A DNA stretch of 64,000 bases from assembly GCA_019694875.1 (NCBI GenBank), contig JAIBBC010000001.1, positions 1,681,501-1,745,500 on the forward strand, in the 5' to 3' direction. Of the stretch, positions 33,526 through 41,633 are shown in pieces. Under the pieces are notes generated by a model that saw nothing but the letters and a program-made list of their open reading frames with translations, made no database searches and was not told where the DNA came from. The position numbers and the translations under genes were made by a program. Within the stretch, counting starts at the first letter, position 1; every line of letters starts with the position of its first letter. The DNA comes from Cyclobacteriaceae bacterium (GTDB lineage Bacteria; Bacteroidota; Bacteroidia; Cytophagales; Cyclobacteriaceae).

Positions 33526-35076
33526 TTAATTTTCCTGCGCAAAATCCGGGAAGGTTTTTTTCAGGTCTTTGTCTTCAATCTTTGGCGGATTTTTCCGGTA
33601 TGCATCCATCTCCAGCAGCACAATGCGCTGATCGGTAATAGCTGTTCTCAGTTTTTCAATTTCCTTTTCAAATTCAGGCTGCCTGCGGGCCGACTTCAAA
33701 CCATACTTACGCGCAAACTCGTCACCGGCTGTCTGCACCTTGTTCCGGATGTCGATACTGATTTTGATTTTCTCCATGATGTCGTCTTTCGAACGACCAA
33801 TCACTTCCGTGGCCTCCAGTGTACCCAGCGTTAACACCGCAGTACCGCCTACACCCGGAACGATCTTCGCGGCATCCGGATTTTCGGTAGCATCAATCAT
33901 CACCGGGCTCAAACCGGTGACGGCTCCCAGTGAAGCGTTAACAATTGAGCGTTTCTTTTTGCCCTTCTTGGCCCGCTTGTACTCTTCGTTCAGTTTCTTT
34001 TGATTCTCGTCAAGGTCTCTGATCAACATGTAGGCGCTCACCAGGTTGGCCCGATACTTTTGATACTGATGCGCATCTTTCTCGACTACGTTTTCTGCAT
34101 CCGTAACCGTAATTGAAATCTTGCGTTGCGCGCGATTGTTGGATTTATCCAGCGCAAAAAATACAATCTCGATTGGCAATTGCTTTTGTGTCTCTTCCAC
34201 GAACGTGTATGGAGGCTTCCATGTGAATTCATATTGAAGCGGAGTATTTTCTTTTAACGCTCCGGCCACGATGCGAAGATCAGACGGGATGAATCCCGCA
34301 CTACGAACGTTCTCGTCACCGTTCGGATCGGAGATATAAATTTTCAGGTTTAGTGTTTCGTCTTCCTTTAAGGTGAAAACGGAGTCTCCGGGAACAATTA
34401 ACAATTCGGGTGGAAGATCAAGCTGCGTCTGTGCGATGCGGATTCTGCCTTTGGTTTCAGCTTTGTCGGGCTGATCCTGAACGATAAACTCAACGGTTAA
34501 CGGATTATTCTTTAATGCATTGAACTGACTTCTTGAAGGCGACCAGGTGAACTGTCCCTGCGAAGAAAGATTTGCGCCTTCCGGCATCTGTGTTTGAATG
34601 ATCTTGAATACGAAGGGGTCACCATCGGGATCCGAAACATATTCGTACGGAATCTGGTAGCTGTTGCGCGTTGATTGCTTTACGTAAAACATCGGAATCT
34701 CTTCCACCACGGGCGCGCGGTTCACGTGATTGACTGTAAACGTTACTGTTTCACGCGCACGTTTGCCATCTTTCCACAATGCCTGAAAAATAACCGTGAA
34801 GTCTTTTTTCTGTTCAACGCGATTCACCAGGTCGTACGAGATTTTCCATGAAAAATTACCTACGGAATCAAAATGAACCGGCAACTTATCTCCGCTTTCA
34901 AAAGAGAAATAGCGAATGTCTTCTGGAGAAGTCGCCCGGAGTTTAAAGGCCAGCGTTTTGCCTTCATACAGGTTGTTCCAGCCGGCTGAATCAGGCAATA
35001 TCAGCTCATGACCATTCTGCGCAGAACTGGCTTCCGCTAAAAGGGCAAACGCAATAAAAAAAAGCAGTTTTTTCAA
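33526..35076 (-). CDS. secreted protein with cadherin/Ig-like repeats
   Basis: 516-residue protein with a signal peptide (LLFFIAFALLAEASSAQ). The first 330 residues show several Ig/cadherin-like repeats with repeated DPDGDPF / DPNGDEN calcium-type turns and aligned NRAPVVEEIP strands. A basic linker (KRAKKGKKKRS) near 370 leads to a glycine-rich hydrophobic stretch and a helical C-terminal part. The promoter region is divergent from the alkyltransferase-like gene. Likely periplasmic or surface attached; no enzyme motif seen. Confidence 0.8.
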   Translation of the reverse strand: MKKLLFFIAFALLAEASSAQNGHELILPDSAGWNNLYEGKTLAFKLRATSPEDIRYFSFESGDKLPVHFDSVGNFSWKISYDLVNRVEQKKDFTVIFQALWKDGKRARETVTFTVNHVNRAPVVEEIPMFYVKQSTRNSYQIPYEYVSDPDGDPFVFKIIQTQMPEGANLSSQGQFTWSPSRSQFNALKNNPLTVEFIVQDQPDKAETKGRIRIAQTQLDLPPELLIVPGDSVFTLKEDETLNLKIYISDPNGDENVRSAGFIPSDLRIVAGALKENTPLQYEFTWKPPYTFVEETQKQLPIEIVFFALDKSNNRAQRKISITVTDAENVVEKDAHQYQKYRANLVSAYMLIRDLDENQKKLNEEYKRAKKGKKKRSIVNASLGAVTGLSPVMIDATENPDAAKIVPGVGGTAVLTLGTLEATEVIGRSKDDIMEKIKISIDIRNKVQTAGDEFARKYGLKSARRQPEFEKEIEKLRTAITDQRIVLLEMDAYRKNPPKIEDKDLKKTFPDFAQEN

Positions 35077-35127
35077 AACCGGGCTGAAAATAAGGCCGTA
35101 AATTTAGCAAGATCAATGGTTTCATTC

Positions 35128-35469
35128 ATGGCAAGTACCAAAAAAGCAGATAAGCCGAATTTTTTCAACGATGTATACGAAGTAGCACGCCTGATCCCGA
35201 AAGGACGCGTTACCAGCTACGGTGCTATCGCTAACTATCTCGGTACTAAAATGAGTTCCCGTATGGTGGGCTGGGCAATGAATGGCTGCCCGAAAGATGT
35301 GCCTGCGCACCGCGTGGTGAACCGCAATGGTTTGTTAACCGGCAAACATCACTTTAATCCACCTTCGCGGATGCAGCAACTTCTCGAGAAGGAAAAAATC
35401 AAGGTCGTTGATGACAAAATCGTGGACTTTAAAGAAAAGTACTGGGATCCGTCAGTTGAGCTGATGTAA
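35128..35469 (+). CDS. alkyltransferase-like (ATL) DNA-binding protein
   Basis: 113-residue protein of the MGMT/ATL family. The DNA-binding helix-turn-helix (IPKGRVTSYGAIANYL) and arginine finger region are present (SSRMVGWAMNGCP), but the active-site PCHR is PAHR at residues 59-62, so the alkyl-acceptor cysteine is replaced by alanine. ATL proteins bind O6-alkylguanine without removing it and hand it to nucleotide excision repair. I use the ATG at 35128; an ATG at 35116 would add four residues. It is divergently placed to the cadherin-like gene. Confidence 0.92.
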   Translation: MASTKKADKPNFFNDVYEVARLIPKGRVTSYGAIANYLGTKMSSRMVGWAMNGCPKDVPAHRVVNRNGLLTGKHHFNPPSRMQQLLEKEKIKVVDDKIVDFKEKYWDPSVELM

Positions 35470-35600
35470 GAAAGTTTTTCATTTCAAGAATGGGGCTTCC
35501 CAAATCTGGAAATTTCTGATTCCCCACCCTCGAAATTTTACAAATTAGGCTGTTTCCTTCCACGGCATGGCATTGGCATAAGGCGTGGAAACAGTTAACA

Positions 35601-35957
35601 ATGAAAAGTTTCGTAAAAATATTCCTGCTGGTAGTGGTGTTAGGGTTGTTGGCAACAGCAGCGTTCGCAGCCCCGGCTGCAACTATAAAAAAAGATAAGG
35701 ATTCGGTAAGTGTTAATACTACCCATTACAGAGATCTGCTTCTTCTCAAGGCTGGCAAATTATTTCTGGGTGCAACAGTAGAAGTACGTGATTCTACCGG
35801 TGCCGTGATCGCCACAAGCTGCATCCACAAGAAAAAAATGATCATTGATTTCTACGACATCCCTTATGGATCTTATACGATCCAAGTGATCAAAAACAAA
35901 AAAATTGTGCTGGAGTTTAACCACACCAAGAAACAAGATTCGGAAATTTTTAACTGA
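35601..35957 (+). CDS. small secreted protein, unknown
   Basis: 118-residue protein with a strong signal peptide (FLLVVVLGLLATAAFA). The mature part (about 95 residues) looks like a single beta-sandwich: GATVEVRDSTGAVIATS and YGSYTIQVIKNKKIV resemble the end of a carboxypeptidase-regulatory-like or T9SS-type domain, but it is too short and lacks a sorting tail. A terminator hairpin follows at 35998. Probably periplasmic; no function assigned. Confidence 0.75.
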   Translation: MKSFVKIFLLVVVLGLLATAAFAAPAATIKKDKDSVSVNTTHYRDLLLLKAGKLFLGATVEVRDSTGAVIATSCIHKKKMIIDFYDIPYGSYTIQVIKNKKIVLEFNHTKKQDSEIFN

Positions 35958-35997
35958 GTCTAACGTCAACCAACGTGGGGTTGGTTTTAATCGGGTT

Positions 35998-36025
35998 AAG
36001 GGCCGCTTCGAAAGAGGTGGCCCTT
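35998..36025 (+). terminator. terminator hairpin
   Basis: AAGGGCC pairs with GGCCCTT, with an inner CTTC/GAGG stem around GAAA, followed by TCCTTT. It lies after the small secreted protein and before the convergent symporter. Confidence 0.6.
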
Positions 36026-36066
36026 TCCTTTGGATAAGGATTTATGATTAACTGATCGCCAGGATT

Positions 36067-37530
36067 TCAGGCTGATCTTTTCGCGGCTACTTTCTCAGTC
36101 GAAATCAGGAACAATCCGAAGAATGTCAGAATTCCATTGATGAGAAGGATCTCGATTCCGATTTTATAGCCGTTGAACCACGCTTCGGAATTGGCTGAGA
36201 GCACATACGAAATAACCGGGCTCACCACACAGATAACCGGCACGAGTTTGTCTTTAACCTGACGGGTTGTAAAAAGTCCGAATGAAAATAATCCCAGCAA
36301 TGGTCCATACGTATATCCGGCTACGTTTAACACCGCATCAATTACCGAGCGCTCATTGATTTGCTTGAATATGAGAATGATCACCAGGAACAACAATGAA
36401 AAACCAACATGGACGATAAACTTTTGCTTTCGTTTAACGGACTCGGGTTTGTCTTTGAAGTTCAGGAAGTCGATGCAAAAAGAAGTTGTTAATCCCGTAA
36501 GGGCCGAATCGGCACTCGCATAAGATGATGCTGTGATGCCTAGTAAAAAGAACACACCCACCAGCAATCCGAATTCGTTTAGCGCAAGTGACGGGAACAG
36601 TTGATCGGATGCTTCAGGCAGGGCAATGCCTTTCTGACTGCTGTATATATAGAGTAACGCGCCCAGGATGAGGAACAACAGGTTTACGATCACCAGTGTG
36701 ATGCTGAACCAGAACATGTTTTTTTGAGCTTCACCCAGATTTTTACAGGTAAGATTTTTCTGCATAATCTCCTGATCCATGCCCGTCATCGTGATGGTGA
36801 TAAACATTCCTCCTAAAAAGTATTTTGGGAAGAAAAGGGTGGAGTTGGGATCATCGACGTAGAAGATTTTTGAATACCCGTTGTCTTTGATCGCGGTAAT
36901 CATGTTGCCCCATGAAAAGCCGAGCGCGTCAGAAATCTGCCACACGGCAATGCATACAGCGGAAACCAGGAACAATGTCTGGAAAGTGTCGGTCCACACA
37001 ACAGTCTTCACACCGCCTTTAAACGTATAAACCCAGATGAGGACAATGGTTGTGGCCACCGTTACGAAAAAAGGTACATGCCACGCATCGAACAGGAAAA
37101 GCTGAAGCACAGTTGCAGCAAGGTAAAGTCGCAAGGCTGAGCCGATTGAGCGTGAGATCAAAAAGAAGAATGCACCAGTCTTGTATGAGTATTTATCGAA
37201 GCGCTGTTCGAGGTAGGTATAAATTGAAACGAGATTAAGCCTGTAATACAACGGTAATAAAATGCCAATAATTACCCAGTAGCCTACGAGGTAGCCCAAA
37301 ACCACCTGGAAATAGCCGAAGCCAATTTTACCCACGTTTCCGGGAACGGAAATAAACGTTACACCAGAAAGTGACGAGCCGATCATTCCGAATGCCACAA
37401 GGTACCAGGGTGATTGTCGGTTGGCCGTAAAAAAGGTGTTGGTGTCTGCGCCTTTTGAGGTGAAATAAGAGATGGTGATAAGCGCTAAAAAATAGACCAA
37501 TAAGATGATTCCGACCAGCAATGGTGTCAT
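36067..37530 (-). CDS. sodium/solute symporter (SSS family)
   Basis: 487-residue membrane protein with about 13 hydrophobic helices and an outside N terminus. The opening (ITISYFTSKGADTNTFFTAN) and the glycine-rich WYLVAFGMIGSSLSGVTFIS motif in the first helices are typical of SSS transporters. The sequence keeps the QEIMQKNLTCKN loop and the LGITASSYASADSALTG helix 8 serine-rich stretch thought to line the sodium site. Substrate cannot be told from sequence. It converges with the small secreted gene and is divergent from clpS. Confidence 0.9.
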   Translation of the reverse strand: MTPLLVGIILLVYFLALITISYFTSKGADTNTFFTANRQSPWYLVAFGMIGSSLSGVTFISVPGNVGKIGFGYFQVVLGYLVGYWVIIGILLPLYYRLNLVSIYTYLEQRFDKYSYKTGAFFFLISRSIGSALRLYLAATVLQLFLFDAWHVPFFVTVATTIVLIWVYTFKGGVKTVVWTDTFQTLFLVSAVCIAVWQISDALGFSWGNMITAIKDNGYSKIFYVDDPNSTLFFPKYFLGGMFITITMTGMDQEIMQKNLTCKNLGEAQKNMFWFSITLVIVNLLFLILGALLYIYSSQKGIALPEASDQLFPSLALNEFGLLVGVFFLLGITASSYASADSALTGLTTSFCIDFLNFKDKPESVKRKQKFIVHVGFSLLFLVIILIFKQINERSVIDAVLNVAGYTYGPLLGLFSFGLFTTRQVKDKLVPVICVVSPVISYVLSANSEAWFNGYKIGIEILLINGILTFFGLFLISTEKVAAKRSA

Positions 37531-37588
37531 ACACGGAAAATGAAAACCCTTTAGGCTTCAAGTATAGTTTAAATGCACCGATTTTCGT

Positions 37589-37596
37589 TAATTTTG
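37589..37596 (+). promoter_or_regulatory. candidate Bacteroidota -7 element for clpS
   Basis: TAATTTTG matches the TAnnTTTG element used by the Bacteroidota primary sigma factor and lies 14 bases before the ATG of clpS. No convincing -33 box was seen. Confidence 0.45.
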
Positions 37597-37609
37597 CATC
37601 CGAAACAAT

Positions 37610-37900
37610 ATGTCAATGAAGCACGATTTTCAGGCTGACGAGATGGTGGATGTGCTGGAGGTTATTGAAACAACCGACCTGATGGATCTTGTGGTGTTCA
37701 ACGATGATGTGAACACTTTCGATCACGTGATCAATACACTTATCAAAGTTTGCAGGCACACCCAGGAGCAGGCCGAACAGTGCACCATGCTCATCCATTT
37801 TAAGGGTAAGTGTACGGTGAAAAACGGCAGCTTTGAATTTCTTAAGCCTATGCGTGACTCGATCTGCGAAGCAGGTATTGACGCACGCATCATATCGTAA
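37610..37900 (+). CDS. clpS: ClpS, ATP-dependent Clp protease adaptor
   Basis: 96-residue protein with the ClpS core LVVFNDDVNTFDHVINTLIK and AEQCTMLIHFKGKCTVKNG. ClpS binds the N-terminal part of ClpA/ClpC-type unfoldases and delivers N-degron substrates: the hydrophobic pocket (NDDVNTF, M..H) is kept here. ATG at 37610, with a second at 37616. It is followed after 19 bases by recR on the same strand, then by the aminotransferase, a common Bacteroidota gene order. Confidence 0.93.
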   Translation: MSMKHDFQADEMVDVLEVIETTDLMDLVVFNDDVNTFDHVINTLIKVCRHTQEQAEQCTMLIHFKGKCTVKNGSFEFLKPMRDSICEAGIDARIIS

Positions 37901-37919
37901 GATTTTAAATTTTTAAGCG

Positions 37920-38528
37920 TTGGAGTATCCTTCCAAACTTATTGAAGAGGCCGTAAACCAGGTTTCCAAACTTCCGGGCATTGGAAAAAAAACCGCTTTG
38001 CGCCTGGTGCTGAGCCTGATTAAAGACAAGGAAGAGAAAACGTTTGCATTAACTGATGCACTGAACAAATTACGCGAGGGCATTCGCTTCTGTTCGTGCT
38101 GTCATAATATTTCCGATGCTGAAATTTGTACTATCTGCGCCAGTCACAGACGCGACAAAAGTATTTTGTGTGTAGTAGAGGACGCCAATGATGTGATGGC
38201 GATTGAGAATACCTCGCAGTTTAACGGAGTATACCACGTGCTGGGGGGAGTGATCTCGCCTGTAAATGGAATCGGTCCGTCTGAATTAAAAATAGAGTCG
38301 CTCGTAAGCCGCCTCAATCATGCCCAAACAGAGATTAAAGAGCTCATTCTTGCGCTCAGTCCTACGCTGGAAGGCGACACAACAGCCTTCTATATTCACA
38401 AGCGCATCAAAGATTTATCCGTAAAGGTGAGCGTAATCGCACGCGGAGTGCCGGTGGGGGGCGACCTGGAGTATGCCGATGAAATTACGCTTGGCCGAAG
38501 CATTACCGGCCGAACGCTTTTTAATTAA
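37920..38528 (+). CDS. recR: RecR recombination mediator
   Basis: 202-residue protein with the RecR layout: helix-hairpin-helix VSKLPGIGKKTALRLVL at residues 14-30, the four-cysteine zinc finger CSCCHNISDAEICTIC near 58-73, and a Toprim domain starting at CVVEDANDVMAIE. RecR with RecO loads RecA at single-strand gaps. The start is a TTG (37920); no ATG fits. The end overlaps in a different frame an upstream extension of the aminotransferase, but that frame should start at 38587. Confidence 0.95.
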   Translation: MEYPSKLIEEAVNQVSKLPGIGKKTALRLVLSLIKDKEEKTFALTDALNKLREGIRFCSCCHNISDAEICTICASHRRDKSILCVVEDANDVMAIENTSQFNGVYHVLGGVISPVNGIGPSELKIESLVSRLNHAQTEIKELILALSPTLEGDTTAFYIHKRIKDLSVKVSVIARGVPVGGDLEYADEITLGRSITGRTLFN

Positions 38529-38557
38529 TCCTTTTAGCGATTTCCCCCGGGGGCTTT

Positions 38558-38565
38558 TATCTTTG
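38558..38565 (+). promoter_or_regulatory. candidate -7 element for the aminotransferase gene
   Basis: TATCTTTG fits TAnnTTTG and lies 21 bases before the ATG at 38587. It is in the 58-bp spacer after recR. Confidence 0.45.
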
Positions 38566-38586
38566 CTCGCCTTCAGGCAATTAACT

Positions 38587-39786
38587 ATGAATCAAAATCT
38601 TTCTGCTCGCATTGACGCCATCCAGGAGTCTGCTACGCTGGCCATGGCTGCCAAAGCCCGTGAATTTAAAAATCGCGGCATCGATGTAATTAACCTGAGT
38701 TTGGGTGAACCCGATTTCAAAACTCCACAGCACATTTGCGATGCGGCCAAGAAAGCGATTGATGATGGTAAATATTTCGCGTATCCCCCCGTAGCCGGAT
38801 ACCAGGATTTGCGTGAAGCGCTTGCCGCAAAATATCAGAACGAGAATAAGGTTCCATACAAGCCTGAAAACATTGTTGTATCAAACGGAGCTAAGCAGTC
38901 GATCGCCAACACCATGCTTGCCTTGCTGAACAAAGGTGACGAGGTAATTGTGTTTTCACCTTTTTGGGTTAGCTACGATGCACTGGTGCGACTGGCTGAA
39001 GCCACACCGGTAATTGTGAAAGGTTCGCTGGAAAACGATTTTAAAGTAACCGCACAACAGGTTGAAGCGGCTATCACCCCTAAAACCCGGGCGATTATTT
39101 TTTCATCGCCATGTAACCCGACCGGGTCGGTGTTTTCAAGAGCCGAGCTTGAAGCGATTTCAAAAGTTGTGCTGAAACATGAAAACCTGCTGGTGATTGC
39201 GGATGAAATTTATGAGCACATCAACTTCACAGGCGATCGGGTAAGCATGGCTGCTCTGCCGGGAATGTTCGATCGTACCATTACCGTTAACGGATTTGCG
39301 AAAGGCTTTGCGATGACCGGCTGGCGTGTAGGATACATCGCTGCACCGAAGTGGATTGCCGATGGCTGCAACAAAGTGCAGGGTCAGATCACTTCTGCGA
39401 ATTGTTCCATTTCGCAACGCGGAGCGTTAGCCGCGATTACCGGTGACATGAAGCCTACGGAAGAAATGGTGAAACAATATCACAAACGCAGAGATATTGT
39501 TTATAACTTATTGAAGGAAATTGCTGGCGTAAAGGCAAACTATCCGCAGGGAGCATTCTACTTCTTCCCGGACATCAGTTCGTACTTCGGTAAGTCTGAC
39601 GGAACCCGCACCGTTAAAAACAGCGATGACTTTTGTATGTACATGCTTGAGAAAGCACACGTGTCGCTGGTACCGGGTGAAGCATTTGGCGATGAAAAAT
39701 GTGTTCGCTTGTCGTATGCTGCTGCCGAAAAAGATTTGGTAGAGGCTTTAAAGCGAATGAAAGAAGCACTCGCCCAGCTGAAGTAA
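38587..39786 (+). CDS. aspartate-type aminotransferase, class I/II
   Basis: 399-residue PLP enzyme. It begins with the SARIDAIQESATLAMAAKAR helix and has the ASNGAK-type cofactor region (VVSNGAKQSI), SPCNPTGSVFS, an ADEIYEHI, and the PLP lysine in NGFAKGFAMTGWRVGY. The closing KCVRLSYAAAEKDL is usual for aspartate aminotransferase of the AspC subgroup. It transfers amino groups between aspartate and 2-oxoglutarate. I chose the ATG at 38587 over an upstream ATG at 38473, which lies inside recR and has no family match. Downstream a converging gene ends one base later. Confidence 0.92.
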   Translation: MNQNLSARIDAIQESATLAMAAKAREFKNRGIDVINLSLGEPDFKTPQHICDAAKKAIDDGKYFAYPPVAGYQDLREALAAKYQNENKVPYKPENIVVSNGAKQSIANTMLALLNKGDEVIVFSPFWVSYDALVRLAEATPVIVKGSLENDFKVTAQQVEAAITPKTRAIIFSSPCNPTGSVFSRAELEAISKVVLKHENLLVIADEIYEHINFTGDRVSMAALPGMFDRTITVNGFAKGFAMTGWRVGYIAAPKWIADGCNKVQGQITSANCSISQRGALAAITGDMKPTEEMVKQYHKRRDIVYNLLKEIAGVKANYPQGAFYFFPDISSYFGKSDGTRTVKNSDDFCMYMLEKAHVSLVPGEAFGDEKCVRLSYAAAEKDLVEALKRMKEALAQLK

Positions 39787-40764
39787 TTATCCAACCCTCT
39801 TTTTTACCGCGTCAATTTTTTCATCCATCCGGTTGAAAAATTTGTTGCGCTCTTTTTCACCGGTGGTACTGATCAATACCGAGCGGGCCTGTAAGTTATT
39901 GATGAAACTTTCGGTTTGAAGCGTAAACGATTCGTGGGTAGTGAGTAATAGCTCGGTAATGTTATGACTGATATAAACCGTTTTCCGGTCATCCATCCGA
40001 TAGAGAACGGTATTGTCTGCAATCAGAATTTCATTTTTATACAGTGTGAACGATGCGCCTTCCTGTTTATAACCGCGCGCGGCAAAATCTTTAATGTCGC
40101 TCACCATCTGTTTGTACTCGTCAAAAACAGGACTGCTGTCGGCTGCGCTATTGAAGAAACCTGATTCGTGGTAGAACTCGAGTTGTTTCAGTGTAACGTT
40201 CGTGGTCTCCTCACTCCATAATTCAACGCTGGGTACCTCGTGATAGGTTTTGGAAATCTTCCGCGCAAGCGAAAGTAAATCTGACCTGACTGAATTGGAT
40301 GAAAATTTCCTGGTCTGAAATTCCGGGTAGCTGAGCACTGACTTCATCCAGAAGAACATTTTAAATGCACACAATTCCGGGTAACGGAAATAGTGAAACA
40401 CAGGAACATCCTTCGCAGTGAAAACAATTTCCTTGCTTCCGGAATAACGATTTATCAACTCCAGGTTTTCCAGCATCAGTTTAAGCCACTGCTCAAATGT
40501 TTCGGGTTTGTTATTGACCACCAGATGCCGGAATGGAATGATTCCGGATTCCAGTCCTGTCAGTGCGTCAAGCGATACTTCAAACTTGTTACAGAGTGTT
40601 TTAGCTTCATCAAGTGACAGCACGGTTTCACCCCGGATTCTGCGATACGCACTGTCGCGGCTGATGTTCAGCGTTTCGGCAATTTCATCGGCCAGTGAAG
40701 TATTTATCGGGAGCTTCTTTTTGATCTGCTCCAGAAATGATGATTGGACATTTTCAGGGGGCAT
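39787..40764 (-). CDS. HTH (BetR-like) transcriptional regulator
   Basis: 325-residue protein starting at ATG 40764. Residues 10-60 are a helix-turn-helix of the BetR type (LADEIAETLNISRDSAYRRI, then LSLDEAKTLCNKF); the remaining 260 residues form a helical sensor-like domain without known motif, ending in a basic coiled coil. Many Cytophagales carry such regulators with unknown signals. A TTG at 40821 would add 19 residues that look untranslated. It shares its stop region with the convergent aminotransferase. Confidence 0.8.
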   Translation of the reverse strand: MPPENVQSSFLEQIKKKLPINTSLADEIAETLNISRDSAYRRIRGETVLSLDEAKTLCNKFEVSLDALTGLESGIIPFRHLVVNNKPETFEQWLKLMLENLELINRYSGSKEIVFTAKDVPVFHYFRYPELCAFKMFFWMKSVLSYPEFQTRKFSSNSVRSDLLSLARKISKTYHEVPSVELWSEETTNVTLKQLEFYHESGFFNSAADSSPVFDEYKQMVSDIKDFAARGYKQEGASFTLYKNEILIADNTVLYRMDDRKTVYISHNITELLLTTHESFTLQTESFINNLQARSVLISTTGEKERNKFFNRMDEKIDAVKKRVG

Positions 40765-40945
40765 AACAGGGGTTAAAGCTGTGAATACTACGCATTTTAC
40801 CACGATTTGCAAAAATCGCAACTAGCCCGTCAGAACCTCCTGGATTTATGATTCTCCGCAAAACAAAGGTTGTACGCTGGCATTGTTCGGCATCAGCGTG
40901 GTATTTTCCCTCGGTACGTTTGAGCCATAATAAGCCAAACAAATT

Positions 40946-41065
40946 ATGACTGCACAGCAATACTTTGATTTCAGAATGTTAATGCGAAGAAAGGGTTGGC
41001 ACTCGCTGATTACGGCCGCGATGTTGATAATACTCGTAACGATAGTTGTTACTCAAACCCACTAA
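40946..41065 (+). CDS. small single-span membrane peptide
   Basis: A 39-residue ORF (ATG 40946, TAA 41063-41065) that begins MTAQQYFDFRMLMRRKGWHS and continues with one hydrophobic helix (LITAAMLIILVTIVV) before a short tail. It is followed after five bases by the ATG of the next ORF. A basic N-side and hydrophobic C-side fit a type II membrane peptide. The evidence is size, hydrophobicity and tight spacing; there is no homology to rely on. Confidence 0.35.
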   Translation: MTAQQYFDFRMLMRRKGWHSLITAAMLIILVTIVVTQTH

Positions 41066-41070
41066 TCGCG

Positions 41071-41619
41071 ATGGAGTTTTCGTGGGTACTAGACGTGATG
41101 CAATTTCCGGGGTCATCAAATTATGTCAACCGTAAAGTCACATCGAAACACCAAGATCTGGAAATTTTGACGAACCATAACCACATGACGGGTCGCTATC
41201 AGGATTCACCGGATGAGTATGCGGGACACGCAAGGTGTTCCATCAATGGTGCGGATATCAAACCCAGAAAATTGTGGCGACTGCTCACGGGTAGACATGA
41301 GGTAGCTGATCAGGAATGCTCCGTAGTGATCGAACTTCTTTCATCCGGAAAGGTAATTGTAAAATTGTATTGTTGCGATTCACTGATCGGCTCGGTGAAA
41401 CTGCATGGACGTTTAAGAGACAACGCTTTCTTTTGTTCACGATGGAGTATTGTTCCCTTTTTTCCGTTGGCATTTGGCTATCGGAAAGATCTGGTAAGAA
41501 TTGCGCTGCACAACAAAGAGCTGATAATCGACTGCCGATGGAGTTATTGCCTGTCTTCGCTTCTGGGAGTAGCGGAAGGACACGGAGAAGGTCGCGGAAT
41601 TTTTAAGAGACTGGTATAA
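41071..41619 (+). CDS. hypothetical protein
   Basis: 182-residue ORF from an ATG placed just after the small peptide gene. The protein is mixed, with several cysteines and histidines (RHEVADQECS, VKLYCCDS) and no clear domain or signal peptide. An upstream ATG in the same frame (40996) would overlap the small peptide. It ends 14 bases before the convergent carboxypeptidase-regulatory gene. It may be a real but poorly conserved gene; the low similarity to known families keeps confidence low. Confidence 0.4.
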   Translation: MEFSWVLDVMQFPGSSNYVNRKVTSKHQDLEILTNHNHMTGRYQDSPDEYAGHARCSINGADIKPRKLWRLLTGRHEVADQECSVVIELLSSGKVIVKLYCCDSLIGSVKLHGRLRDNAFFCSRWSIVPFFPLAFGYRKDLVRIALHNKELIIDCRWSYCLSSLLGVAEGHGEGRGIFKRLV

Positions 41620-41633
41620 CGTTTCGTTTAGGA

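Noticed and set aside
38473-38586. Upstream extension of the aminotransferase
   Set aside because: The extra 38 residues overlap recR, lie before a TAnnTTTG element and do not resemble the enzyme's N terminus.
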